Positions 51,023 through 59,296 of a stretch of DNA of 64,000 nucleotides are shown here, one piece after another. The translations under genes were made by a program, and so were the position numbers. Each line of letters begins with the position of its first letter. Positions within the stretch are counted from its first letter, which is position 1. The DNA lies in assembly GCA_035457705.1 (NCBI GenBank), contig DATIBD010000114.1, positions 1 to 64,000 on the forward strand, read 5' to 3'. The DNA comes from DASPGQ01 sp035457705. Its GTDB lineage: Bacteria; Acidobacteriota; Vicinamibacteria; Marinacidobacterales; SMYC01. The notes under the pieces are model-generated. The model searched no databases. It had not been told where the DNA came from and worked only from the letters and a program-made list of their open reading frames with translations.

Positions 51023-52888
51023 CTAAGCGCTCTCGGACGATGAGGTTTCCCACCACTCCAACCACTCGGTGAGAACGAGGAGCGACCACAGGGCTCGGCC
51101 CCAGTCCGCCTCACGCTCGAAGTGCTCTCGGAGCAGCTCGAGCACGGAGTCGGTATCGACTCCGCAGCGTCGCAGACGGCCGCTCTCGAGCCGTTCGCCA
51201 GCCCATGCGCGGAGCGGCCCGCGGAGCCATGCCGCGAGCGGCACCGAGAGGCCTCGCTTGCGTTGATGGACTACCGAACGAGGGAGGTAGCGGAGCGCGT
51301 AGCGCTTGAGAAACACCTTCGTTCCGAGACCGCGAACGCGCTCGCTCGCGGGTAAGGTGGCAGCGAAATCGAGGACTTTCCGATCGAGATAGGGAGCTCT
51401 CGGCTCGAGCGCCCAACCCATCGATGCACGGTCGGCCTTGGTGAGAAGCCCCTCCGCCAGATAGCTCTCGAGGTCGTGCAGCTGGAGCGAATCGAGGCCG
51501 GTGGCCGTTTCGGAGGCTCGGTCGAAATCGGTATCGAGCTCGGACGGCTGGCAGCCCAGACGTTCGAGCACCGCGGGAGGAATGACGGAGGTCCAGAGGA
51601 GATGACGGGCGAGCGGCTCGATGCCGCTGCCCTCCACGAACCGCTTCAGGAGAAACGATAACGCGACTTTCCGATCCGTCGGCGGCCAGCGGCGAACCAC
51701 TCCGGAGAACGCGCGACGCAGCAGCGAGGGCAACCGTTCGTAAAGCGTTGCGAGCCTCGCACCCACGTAAGTCGGATAGCCGCCGAAAACCTCGTCCCCA
51801 CCCTCGCCGACGAGAACCACCTTGACGTCCTTCGCGGCGCGCTGCGCCAGGAGCGCTGTGGGGACCCAGGCCGGGTCGCCCAGAGGCTCACCCGTCAGCC
51901 GGACCAGCTCACGGATCTTTGGAGGAAAGTCCTCCGCCCTGACCCAGACGATCTCGTTCGTGAGACCGAGCCTTCGGGCAACCGAGGCTGCCCCCGGCCC
52001 TTCGTCATAAGAGGCTTCGCCAAATCGGAGCGTGTACGCCGGAAGTGTTTTCTCCGGATGGATTCGTCGAGCCACCGCGGCGACCAGAGAGGAGTCCACC
52101 CCCCCGCTGAGGAACATCCCGAACGGCACGTCGCAATCCGTCTGTCGCTCCACCGCCTCGCAAAAAACGCGATCGAACGCCTCCAGGCTCGGCTCGCGCT
52201 TGGGAAGCGTGCCCATCGACCAGCGCCAGTACGGCCGCCGCTCGACCAACTTCCCCCGGAAGCACACGATCTCCGCAGGAGCCAGCTTACGAATCGCGGG
52301 CACGGGGCTCAGCGGCGCTGGGAAACGGCCGAACCGAAGATAATGACGAAGCGCTCTCTCGTCGAGACAACACCCACGGCCGGAGTCGAGCGCGAGCGCC
52401 GAGAGCTCGGTGGCGAAGATAACCTCGTCGTCCTTCTCGACGTAGAACAACGGACGCTCCCCCGCTCGATCGCGCGCGAGGAGAAGCAAGCCCGAGCGGG
52501 GATCCCACAGAGCGAGGGCAAAGGGCCCTTCGAGCTCTTCGACGAAACGCTCGCCGTGCTCCTCGTAGAGATAGGGAAGAATCGCCATATCGCTTCCCGA
52601 CGCGACCTCGTGCCCGCGGGACTCGAGCCAGCGCCTGAGGTCACGATGGTTGTCGATCTCGCCGTTGCACGACGCCATCACGCCCGTCGCTGGATTGCGA
52701 AGGGGTTGATGGCCCGCCTCCGAGCCGCGGATGGATAGCCGCGTCGCGCCCAGCGCCGCTCGCTCGTCCGCCTCTGCACCTTTGTCGTCAGGGCCACGGT
52801 GCTCGAGCAAGCCTCGCATCGCGAGCGCTCGCCGGATGTGCGTTTCGTTCACGCCGTCCCAGCGCACGACGCCGCAGATACCGCACAT
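51023..52888 (-). CDS. asnB: Asparagine synthetase (glutamine-hydrolysing)
   Basis: 621 residues. The N-terminal class II glutaminase domain starts MCGICGVVRWDG with Cys2 as nucleophile; LLEHRGPDDKG and LGATRLSIRG follow. The usual NGEIYN motif reads NGEIDNHRDL here. The synthetase domain has the PP-loop FLSGGVDSSLVAAVARR, SYDEGPGAASVARRLGL, VLVGEGGDEVFGGYPTY and KADRASMGWALEPRAPYLD. In glycan clusters such AsnB paralogs may amidate other substrates rather than aspartate. It is the third gene of a minus-strand run with GT2 and GT39 genes, 9 bp after GT39. Confidence 0.93.
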   Translation of the reverse strand: MCGICGVVRWDGVNETHIRRALAMRGLLEHRGPDDKGAEADERAALGATRLSIRGSEAGHQPLRNPATGVMASCNGEIDNHRDLRRWLESRGHEVASGSDMAILPYLYEEHGERFVEELEGPFALALWDPRSGLLLLARDRAGERPLFYVEKDDEVIFATELSALALDSGRGCCLDERALRHYLRFGRFPAPLSPVPAIRKLAPAEIVCFRGKLVERRPYWRWSMGTLPKREPSLEAFDRVFCEAVERQTDCDVPFGMFLSGGVDSSLVAAVARRIHPEKTLPAYTLRFGEASYDEGPGAASVARRLGLTNEIVWVRAEDFPPKIRELVRLTGEPLGDPAWVPTALLAQRAAKDVKVVLVGEGGDEVFGGYPTYVGARLATLYERLPSLLRRAFSGVVRRWPPTDRKVALSFLLKRFVEGSGIEPLARHLLWTSVIPPAVLERLGCQPSELDTDFDRASETATGLDSLQLHDLESYLAEGLLTKADRASMGWALEPRAPYLDRKVLDFAATLPASERVRGLGTKVFLKRYALRYLPRSVVHQRKRGLSVPLAAWLRGPLRAWAGERLESGRLRRCGVDTDSVLELLREHFEREADWGRALWSLLVLTEWLEWWETSSSESA

Positions 52889-52897
52889 GAGAATCGC

Positions 52898-54604
52898 TCA
52901 GGAAGAAGGGGGTGGAACGAGGAGGCCTCGCCACTCGGGACCCACGGTGACCACGTCCAGACCTCTCGCCTCGGCCAGCCGCCACAGCGCCGGCCAGCGG
53001 TCCCTTCGAGCCAACAGGAGGGTCTCGCTCTTTCGCCCATCCAGCCAGCCGGCGAGCCCAGATACGGGAACGGCCTCACAGGGCCACTCGGCCTCGTGAG
53101 CAAGGTAGAAGGGGATGTAATTGCTCGTGGTCTCGCGTCCGTCGGCCGTCACCACGATCAGGGGCTCGCGCAGATAGAACGCGAGGCCCGTCGGGTAACA
53201 CTCGAGGCAGCCGACTCGTGCATCCGCATCGATCGAGCGGACCCGCTCGGCGAGGCCGACCGAGGAGGCGGCAAAGGCGTAGCTCTCGAGCCCACTGAAC
53301 GAAACGGTCAAAAGGCAGACCGGGAAGATCGAGAAAACGCCGAGTGAGAACCGGGTCTTCCGGATGGCAAGTGCCACGGCGGAAGCGATCGCCATCAGAA
53401 CGAAGGTGGGAAGGAGCTCGGGCAAGTGCGCCTTCGCTCTCAGGTAGTCCTGGCCGGGCTCGCCGAAGAAGGAAATCAGCGGATCCGGCGACCGCGCTTC
53501 CAAAAACACAGCCAAACCCACCGTCGCGCTCGCGACCAGGAGCACCGCCATCCCCCATCGAATCACTCGCGCAGAGCCGCTTCGCGGTCGGTCGAGGGCC
53601 TCATCGAAGAGTCGGGCGAACAGCACCGCCAGGGCAAGTGCCGTCGGGAGGACGTAACCGGGAAGCTTGGACTGAGAGATCGAGAAGAAGAGCGTCACCA
53701 CCAGGGCCCAGACAATGAGGAACCGGTCCGCTCGTCTGAAGCTCGCGCGGCGTCGCCAGGCGAGCACCGCACCGCCAGGCAAAAGGCAGCTCCACGCGAA
53801 GCAGGCCGTGAGCAGAACGGGAACGAAGTAATAGACGGGTCCCGTTCGCTGGTACGCGGGGGTCGTGAAGCGCTCGAGGCTCTCCTTCACCAGCCCGTAG
53901 TAGGGGAAGTCCGGCCTCAACAAGCTCAACCCGACGAACCACGGGAGAACGACCGCAAGGAATATCGCCAGGTTCGAAGGGGCGAGGAGTCGCCTCACGA
54001 CGCCTTTGCGGCGCTCGACCAGGGCAAAGCTCGACAGCACCAGAAACGGCAGGATGAAACCCACCGGACCTTTGACGAGCGTCGCCGCCGCGGAAAGAGC
54101 GGCTCCCATACGGTACCAGCGACGTCTCCGCGCTCCGTCGAGCTCTTCGGCACGGTAGCCGGCGACGATTGCCGCACATACGAAGAAAGTGAGAGGCATG
54201 TCGAACATGACGATGCGCCCGAACGCCAGGAACAGCGGCATCGAGGCCGCTATCACGACGGCGATTCCCGCGGCCCGCTCGCCGTACTCGCGGCGGGCGA
54301 AGCGATAGACGACAACAAGCAAAGCCATCGCGAACAGAGCCGAGGGCAGCCGCGCCGCGAGCTCGGAATGGCCAAAAACGGCGAAAGCGGCGGCGACGAA
54401 CAGGAAGTACAAAGCCGGCTTGTCCAGATAGGGCATGCCGTTGTACGTGGGCACGATCAGGCTTCTCGAAACCCCCATCTCGCGGGCGACTTCCGCGTTT
54501 CGCCCTTCGTCCGGGTCGACGAGGGGGAGCGCCCCCAGCCGGCCGAATATCAATCCCGCCGCGAACGCGAAAGCAAGAAGCGTCCGGGCGGAAGGCAAGC
54601 TCAT
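52898..54604 (-). CDS. GT39-family (ArnT-like) integral membrane glycosyltransferase
   Basis: 568 residues with about eleven hydrophobic segments. The first loop has the catalytic Asp and Glu in LVDPDEGRNAEVAREMG, followed by PTYNGMPYLDKPALYF, typical of ArnT and other polyprenyl-phosphate-sugar transferases. SQSKLPGYVLPTALALAV is another GT39 feature. It probably moves a sugar from undecaprenyl phosphate to lipid A or a surface glycan on the periplasmic side. ATG 54604 overlaps the GT2 stop by 4 bp. The GT2 partner would make the lipid-linked donor. Confidence 0.9.
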   Translation of the reverse strand: MSLPSARTLLAFAFAAGLIFGRLGALPLVDPDEGRNAEVAREMGVSRSLIVPTYNGMPYLDKPALYFLFVAAAFAVFGHSELAARLPSALFAMALLVVVYRFARREYGERAAGIAVVIAASMPLFLAFGRIVMFDMPLTFFVCAAIVAGYRAEELDGARRRRWYRMGAALSAAATLVKGPVGFILPFLVLSSFALVERRKGVVRRLLAPSNLAIFLAVVLPWFVGLSLLRPDFPYYGLVKESLERFTTPAYQRTGPVYYFVPVLLTACFAWSCLLPGGAVLAWRRRASFRRADRFLIVWALVVTLFFSISQSKLPGYVLPTALALAVLFARLFDEALDRPRSGSARVIRWGMAVLLVASATVGLAVFLEARSPDPLISFFGEPGQDYLRAKAHLPELLPTFVLMAIASAVALAIRKTRFSLGVFSIFPVCLLTVSFSGLESYAFAASSVGLAERVRSIDADARVGCLECYPTGLAFYLREPLIVVTADGRETTSNYIPFYLAHEAEWPCEAVPVSGLAGWLDGRKSETLLLARRDRWPALWRLAEARGLDVVTVGPEWRGLLVPPPSS

Positions 54605-55398
54605 TGGCACTTCGCCGACAGACTCACGCGATGCCGTTCGGCGTCGGACGGCCAGTCGTTCCGCGCCGATTCCACGGGCTCGGAAACGGGGACGTGCAGC
54701 CCCCCTCTTCGATTCAGCCAGCGCACGCCCAGGAGATCGACGATCCCGACCCAAAGCCGATCGTGAACCCCGTACTTCGACGAGCCCGACTGGCGCGGCC
54801 TGTGGTTCACCTCCACCGAGGCCACCCGCCCGCCCCGACCCACCATGAGGGCCGGCAGAAAACGGTGCATGTGATCGAAATAAGGAAGCTCGAGAAAATC
54901 CTCTCTTCGAAACAGCTTCAGACCGCAGCCCACATCCGGTGTGGAGTCTCCCAGAACCAAGCGATAGGCGAGGTTCGCCAGCCGGGAAGAGACGCGCTTC
55001 AGCCAGGGGTCGTTCCGTCGTCGACGCCACCCGACCACCATCGTGGGCGGAGGAGACTGATGCAACGCGTCGAAGAGCCGGGGAATGTCGGAAGGATCGT
55101 TCTGCCCATCCCCATCCATCGTCACGACCCACGCGGCCCGAGCGGCCCGCACCCCCGTCGCGAGCGCGGCGCTCTGGCCGTATCCTCTGTCGTGCCGAAG
55201 GGTTCTGAGATTGGGGAACCCGGCGCTCAGATCCTCCAGGATCGAGGGAGTAGCATCCCGGCTGCCATCGTCGACGCAGATGAGCTCGAATCGACACTGA
55301 GCGAGCACTCGGTGGATCTCCTCTACGAGCGGGCGCACGTTGCCCGCCTCGTCACGGAGCGGCACGACGACGGAGAACACGCGCGGAGTGTACAGCAA
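54601..55398 (-). CDS. GT2 family polyprenyl-phosphate glycosyltransferase
   Basis: 265 residues, GT-A fold. VFSVVVPLRDEAGNVRPLVE is the N terminus; FELICVDDGSRDATPSILED gives the first Asp pair, WVVTMDGDGQNDPSDIPRLF the DxD motif, and GSSKYGVHDRLWVGIVDLL the end of the catalytic domain. Related enzymes (dolichol-phosphate mannosyltransferase, ArnC) charge a lipid carrier with sugar. No C-terminal membrane helices are present. The start is TTG 55398 or GTG 55380; neither has a clear ribosome-binding site. Confidence 0.9.
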   Translation of the reverse strand: MLYTPRVFSVVVPLRDEAGNVRPLVEEIHRVLAQCRFELICVDDGSRDATPSILEDLSAGFPNLRTLRHDRGYGQSAALATGVRAARAAWVVTMDGDGQNDPSDIPRLFDALHQSPPPTMVVGWRRRRNDPWLKRVSSRLANLAYRLVLGDSTPDVGCGLKLFRREDFLELPYFDHMHRFLPALMVGRGGRVASVEVNHRPRQSGSSKYGVHDRLWVGIVDLLGVRWLNRRGGLHVPVSEPVESARNDWPSDAERHRVSLSAKCQ

Positions 55399-55549
55399 AG
55401 AGGTCTACCACCGCACTCGGACTCTTTCTACCGGCGGAACGCCCGAGACGAATCGACATGCTGTAGAATCGAAGGAGCACCGGACAACTTGTTTCTTGCC
55501 AGAACCGGGCCGGTGGGCCCCCCATCGAGCCGCGGCAGGAGGTTTATCG

Positions 55550-56020
55550 ATGCGTTTGAGAACTCTCGGAAGCTACTTCGGCATCCTCACCTGTGGGCTC
55601 ACCGCTGTCTCCGCGGGGGAGTTGAGCGCGACCGCAACTCTCACCGCCTATGCGCACGATACTCGGGTCACGCTGAACGGGATCGTGCTAACCAATCTGG
55701 TTGGCGGCGCGAGTCAGTCGATTCACCTCTTCAGCCAGGATCATTCGATGCGGAGTCAGGCCCCTGACGACATGGCTCACTTCTTCAGCTTGCTCGAAGG
55801 TGAGAACGTCATCGAGGTCACGTTCGAGAAACGTCCCTCCGATGGCGACCTCTTGCTCGATCTCCGAATCGAGATCGACGGATACGACAAGCCGCATTTT
55901 CACATGAAGGTCCGGACGCTGGGCTCAGGCAGCACGAAACGAACCTTCGTCGTCGGCGAGCCGGGCTCTGATTTCGAGACCGTCTTCGTCGATGACGAAA
56001 GCGTGACGGAGTTGCGTTGA
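55550..56020 (+). CDS. Secreted protein of unknown function, 156 residues
   Basis: GGAGG seven bases before ATG 55550 is strong. Signal peptide about 1-23 (MRLRTLGSYFGILTCGLTAV, cleavage near VSAGELS). The rest is beta rich (ATATLTAYAHDTRVTLNGIV, SIHLFSQDHSM, NVIEVTFEKRPSDGDLLLDL, KPHFHMKVRTLGSGSTKRTF) and resembles a small jelly-roll or carbohydrate-binding-like fold, which is inference. TGTAGAAT at about 55463-55470 may be its -10 region. It diverges from the GT2 gene and stands alone. Confidence 0.7.
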   Translation: MRLRTLGSYFGILTCGLTAVSAGELSATATLTAYAHDTRVTLNGIVLTNLVGGASQSIHLFSQDHSMRSQAPDDMAHFFSLLEGENVIEVTFEKRPSDGDLLLDLRIEIDGYDKPHFHMKVRTLGSGSTKRTFVVGEPGSDFETVFVDDESVTELR

Positions 56021-56124
56021 CGTGACCCGATTGCTGGGCTGGGGCGCCGCTTTACGGGAGAGTTGGAGCGCGATCGTGCCTGAAACCTTCTGCAATCCCT
56101 GGAAGAGCGAGAATCAGCTGGTGG

Positions 56125-56769
56125 TCATTCCACCGATTGGTACACGGTGAAGGCTCGGTTGTCCGTCCGAATTCGAAGCGCCGGCGACGAATCGAAGACC
56201 CGCCTCCGGTCCCAGGGCGACCCGCGTCTCAAGATGGGCGCGTAATAGACGACGATCACGCTTCGGGGAGCCCTCGCCAATGAGCTCTCCAGGTTCTTCA
56301 CGATTTTCTCGAGGAGGTCCTCTCCGAACGGATTGAAAAAGTACATGACGCTCGGCTCCTCGGGAAACGGGTAGTCGACGGCGTCACAGCAAACGAGCTC
56401 CACGCGCGGAAAGCCGGCGACGTTGCGCTCGGCGATGCGATGAAACTCGGGAAAGCGCTCCACGCCGATCATCCGTCGGAAGGGAAACGCCGAGGCCAGC
56501 AGGAGCGCCTTCCCCTTGCCCGAACCGATATCGATAAAGGTGTAGCGGGCGAAGTCGATATCGAGGAACTCGAGGATCCGGGTGAAGGCCGCGGCCGGCG
56601 TGGGCTCGTAACGTAGATCTCCGTAACCCCGGGTGTCCACGTTCAACGCGCGATCGAAACGATGATGCTGGTAGAGCCGGTAGAGACCCCAGGGGTTGTA
56701 TCGCCAGGCGCGATAAAGGAGGCGGTCGAGACTCCAATGCGCCGCGAGGCGTAGGAGCGCTTCGGTCAT
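56125..56769 (-). CDS. Class I SAM-dependent methyltransferase
   Basis: 214 residues. Motif I is YTFIDIGSGKGKALLLASAF; the acidic post-I is RMIGVERFPEFHRIAE; RVELVCCDAVDYPFP and VMYFFNPFGEDLLEKIVKNL follow. A helical N terminus (ALLRLAAHWSLDRLLYRAWR) precedes the Rossmann fold. The substrate is unknown. ATG 56769 overlaps the permease stop by 4 bp, so it is the last gene of the nitrilase-permease-methyltransferase run. The frame continues upstream antiphase to the permease, which is not coding. Confidence 0.82.
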   Translation of the reverse strand: MTEALLRLAAHWSLDRLLYRAWRYNPWGLYRLYQHHRFDRALNVDTRGYGDLRYEPTPAAAFTRILEFLDIDFARYTFIDIGSGKGKALLLASAFPFRRMIGVERFPEFHRIAERNVAGFPRVELVCCDAVDYPFPEEPSVMYFFNPFGEDLLEKIVKNLESSLARAPRSVIVVYYAPILRRGSPWDRRRVFDSSPALRIRTDNRAFTVYQSVE

Positions 56770-58145
56770 CGCCAGGCGGTGAGCCCTCGTTCTTCGTCCG
56801 TCCCGGGGATGGTATTGTCGAGAACCAGAGCGCAGAACGCACCGACGCCCATGCTCGTGCGGCCGAGGGTATTGACGATTTCCCCAATCCACGTCGGTTC
56901 GAAGCTCACCGGGCTCGCCTCGAAGTACTGGGGAACCGAAAGCCCCATGAAGAACGAAAAGCCCAGGATGAACAGGTTTCGCGCCGAGTTCAGATCCACG
57001 AACTGGAGATTGGAGAGTCCGACGGCGGCAATCATTCCGAACATCGCGCAGTACATCCCTCCCACGATGGGCTGGGGAATGGTGGTGAACAACGCTCCGA
57101 ACTTACCGAAGGCGCCGAGCACGATCATGAACGCCGCTCCCCACTGGACAACGCGCCGGCTCCCGACCCGCGTCAAACCGATGGCGCCGATGTTCTCGCT
57201 GTAAGAAGTCGTTCCGTTTCCCGTTCCGAAGACGCCGGCGAGAAAACACCCGAGTCCCTCCATTCCGATGCCTCGATTGACCGTGGACGGCGTGGGAACC
57301 GGAGCTCCGGCGAGCCTCGCACAGGCGTAGTAGTCCCCCACGGACTCCACCATCGATGCGAGATACCCGGCGAGCATTCCCACCGTCGCCGCCACACCGA
57401 AGACGGGCCAGCCCCACTGAAAGGGGTAGGGAACCCGGATCCACGGAGCCGAGCGCACGTTGTCCATCGACACGTGAGCCGCGTGCCCTTCGGGAAATAC
57501 TCCAGTCATCGTTAGCGTCCCCGCCACGCCCCAGGCAATCAGGATGGCGAGCATGATGGGGAAAAGCTCGAACGCCCGGTGCGTCCTTCGCATGTACTGG
57601 CTGAAGATGACGATGAGGGCGATGGTGAGCCCGCCGATTCCCCAGTGCTTTCCCGCCTCGGGCGCGCCGAGCCCGAAGAGTGCGAGGCCGATGAGGGCGA
57701 TGGTCGGCGCGATCGTGATGGGGCCGACGAAACGGAGGACCCTTCCCATGAGTCCGGAGTACCCGATCGCGATCTCGAAGAAGGAACCGGCGATGATGGC
57801 TCCCTGAACGTGTCGAAGGCGTATCTCCCATCCCGCATCGGCGAGGGCGGCCATGCCACAGATGGCAAACGTGGGGGCTAGGAACGAGAACGTCCCGCCC
57901 TGGACGAGCGGCAGGCGATTTCCCCACGTCGTTTGCATCAGTGTGGTGATTCCGCTCACGAAAAACATCGTGCCGATCAGCCATCCGAGCTCGATGGGTC
58001 TTCCCGAGAGCCCCAGGGGCTCGCTCAGTATGAGCGGGATGGCGACCGTCGAGCCGAACATGGTCAAGTAGTGCTGGAAGCCCAGAGGTAGAGCTTCCGC
58101 CCACGGTGGGTTGTCGTCGATCGAATAGATGAGCCGGCGGTTCAA
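56766..58145 (-). CDS. NCS2 family nucleobase:cation symporter (uracil/xanthine permease)
   Basis: About 459 residues and twelve to fourteen hydrophobic segments. LPLGFQHYLTMFGSTVAIPL is the family N terminus; VQGGTFSFLAPTFAI, FVGPITIAPTIALIGLALFG, MVESVGDYYACARLAG (the conserved Glu segment) and EGLGCFLAGVFGTGNGTTSY then SENIGAIGLTRVGSRRVV follow. It likely imports uracil, xanthine or a related base. Start TTG 58145 overlaps the nitrilase stop as TTGA; no better start lies downstream near the first helix. Coupling to the nitrilase points to pyrimidine or hydantoin use. Confidence 0.9.
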   Translation of the reverse strand: MNRRLIYSIDDNPPWAEALPLGFQHYLTMFGSTVAIPLILSEPLGLSGRPIELGWLIGTMFFVSGITTLMQTTWGNRLPLVQGGTFSFLAPTFAICGMAALADAGWEIRLRHVQGAIIAGSFFEIAIGYSGLMGRVLRFVGPITIAPTIALIGLALFGLGAPEAGKHWGIGGLTIALIVIFSQYMRRTHRAFELFPIMLAILIAWGVAGTLTMTGVFPEGHAAHVSMDNVRSAPWIRVPYPFQWGWPVFGVAATVGMLAGYLASMVESVGDYYACARLAGAPVPTPSTVNRGIGMEGLGCFLAGVFGTGNGTTSYSENIGAIGLTRVGSRRVVQWGAAFMIVLGAFGKFGALFTTIPQPIVGGMYCAMFGMIAAVGLSNLQFVDLNSARNLFILGFSFFMGLSVPQYFEASPVSFEPTWIGEIVNTLGRTSMGVGAFCALVLDNTIPGTDEERGLTAWR

Positions 58146-59014
58146 GGAAGCAGCGCCGTCATTTCCTGATAGGTCTCGGGTCTGCGATCGCGGTAGAACT
58201 GCCAGACGCGCCGCACCTCCTCGATCATGTCGAGGTCCATTTCCGCCGTCACCAGCTCGTCCTCGTCCTCGCTTCCCTCGGCGAGAATCTTCCCCCGCGG
58301 ATCCACGAAGTAGCTGTGGCCATAGAACTTGCCGATCTTCCACGGCGGCTCTTCCCCGACACGGTTCAGACAGCCCATGAAGTAGCCGTTGGCCACCGCG
58401 TGTGCCGGTTGCTCTAGCTTCCAGAGGTACTGCGAGAGCCCCGCCACCGTCGCCGACGGGTTGAACACGATCTCGGCCCCCTTGAGCCCAAGAAGCCGCG
58501 CGCCTTCGGGGAAGTGACGATCGTAGCAGATGTAGATGCCCACCTTTCCGTAAGCGGTATCGAAAACCGGGTAGCCCAGGTTCCCCGGCTTGAAGAAGTA
58601 CTTCTCCCAGAAGCCGGCGGTATGGGGCAGGTGGTTCTTGCGGTACTTGCCGAGATATCGGCCGTCGGCATCGAGAATCGCCGCGGTGTTGTAGTAAACG
58701 CCCGCCTGCTCTCGCTCGTAAACGGGAATGATCGTTACCATCCGGTATTTCTTCGCGTAGGGCACCAGGGCCTCGGTCGTCGGACCGGGCACCGGCTCCG
58801 CAGCGTCGTACCAGCGCGCGTCCTGGGACGGGCAGAAATACGGACCGTTGAAAATCTCCTGGAGACAGAGAATCTGTACGCCCGCCTGGCCCGCCTGCTC
58901 GATGAACGGAAGATGTTTCTCGAGGGCGGCGGCCTGGATCTCCTGGACGGGACGCGCTTCGTCGTTGATTGGGTTGCGGCACTGGATGAGACCGCCTTTT
59001 ACGATTCGGGACAC
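58142..59014 (-). CDS. Nitrilase-superfamily amidohydrolase (beta-ureidopropionase-like)
   Basis: 290 residues. The Glu-Lys-Cys triad is visible: Glu in ILCLQEIFNGPYF, Lys in LGKYRKNHLPH, Cys in IYICYDRHFPEGARLLG. PSQDARWYDAAEPVPGP and GFWEKYFFKPGNLGYPVF resemble N-carbamoyl-beta-alanine amidohydrolases, the last enzyme of reductive pyrimidine breakdown; N-carbamyl-D-amino acid hydrolysis is an alternative. GTG 59014 has AGGAGG five bases upstream, which decides the start. It is coupled to the NCS2 permease. Confidence 0.88.
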   Translation of the reverse strand: MSRIVKGGLIQCRNPINDEARPVQEIQAAALEKHLPFIEQAGQAGVQILCLQEIFNGPYFCPSQDARWYDAAEPVPGPTTEALVPYAKKYRMVTIIPVYEREQAGVYYNTAAILDADGRYLGKYRKNHLPHTAGFWEKYFFKPGNLGYPVFDTAYGKVGIYICYDRHFPEGARLLGLKGAEIVFNPSATVAGLSQYLWKLEQPAHAVANGYFMGCLNRVGEEPPWKIGKFYGHSYFVDPRGKILAEGSEDEDELVTAEMDLDMIEEVRRVWQFYRDRRPETYQEMTALLP

Positions 59015-59137
59015 GCTGTCCTCCTGTTTCCGCGGAAAGCTAACATTTGCCAAGGCCGGGGACAAGCAGCCAACCGAACGAGTTGACAGCGGAGAAGGGT
59101 TCTCCGTACTCTAGCTCCTCGACTGCGTTTTCATTCC

Positions 59138-59296
59138 ATGCGGCGCCCCAACGAACGCGAGTTTCTCGAACAAGCGCTCCGAGACGCGAAAGACCTTCCG
59201 GAAGGTCTACTGGAGCGGCTCGGCGGCATCATAGAAGACAAGGAAGACCGGAGCCGCAAGCTCCGCGAGCTGTTCGAGGAGCTCGCTCGTGACTGA
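59138..59296 (+). CDS. 52-residue acidic/basic helical protein upstream of the ATPase
   Basis: ATG 59138 opens MRRPNEREFLEQALRDAKDL, followed by PEGLLERLGGIIEDKEDRSR and KLRELFEELARD. It is highly charged and probably all helix. It ends in TGA at 59294-59296, overlapping the GTG start of the ATPase by 8 bp, so coupling is likely. No Shine-Dalgarno sequence is obvious. No family is recognised. Its regular codon use and position suggest a real small partner protein rather than leader DNA. Confidence 0.6.
   Translation: MRRPNEREFLEQALRDAKDLPEGLLERLGGIIEDKEDRSRKLRELFEELARD

Noticed and set aside
56893..58982. Long minus-strand frame joining the permease to an extra 270-residue N terminus
   Set aside because: The extra part is out of frame with the nitrilase, which covers the same DNA with an intact triad; the permease start is placed at TTG 58145.
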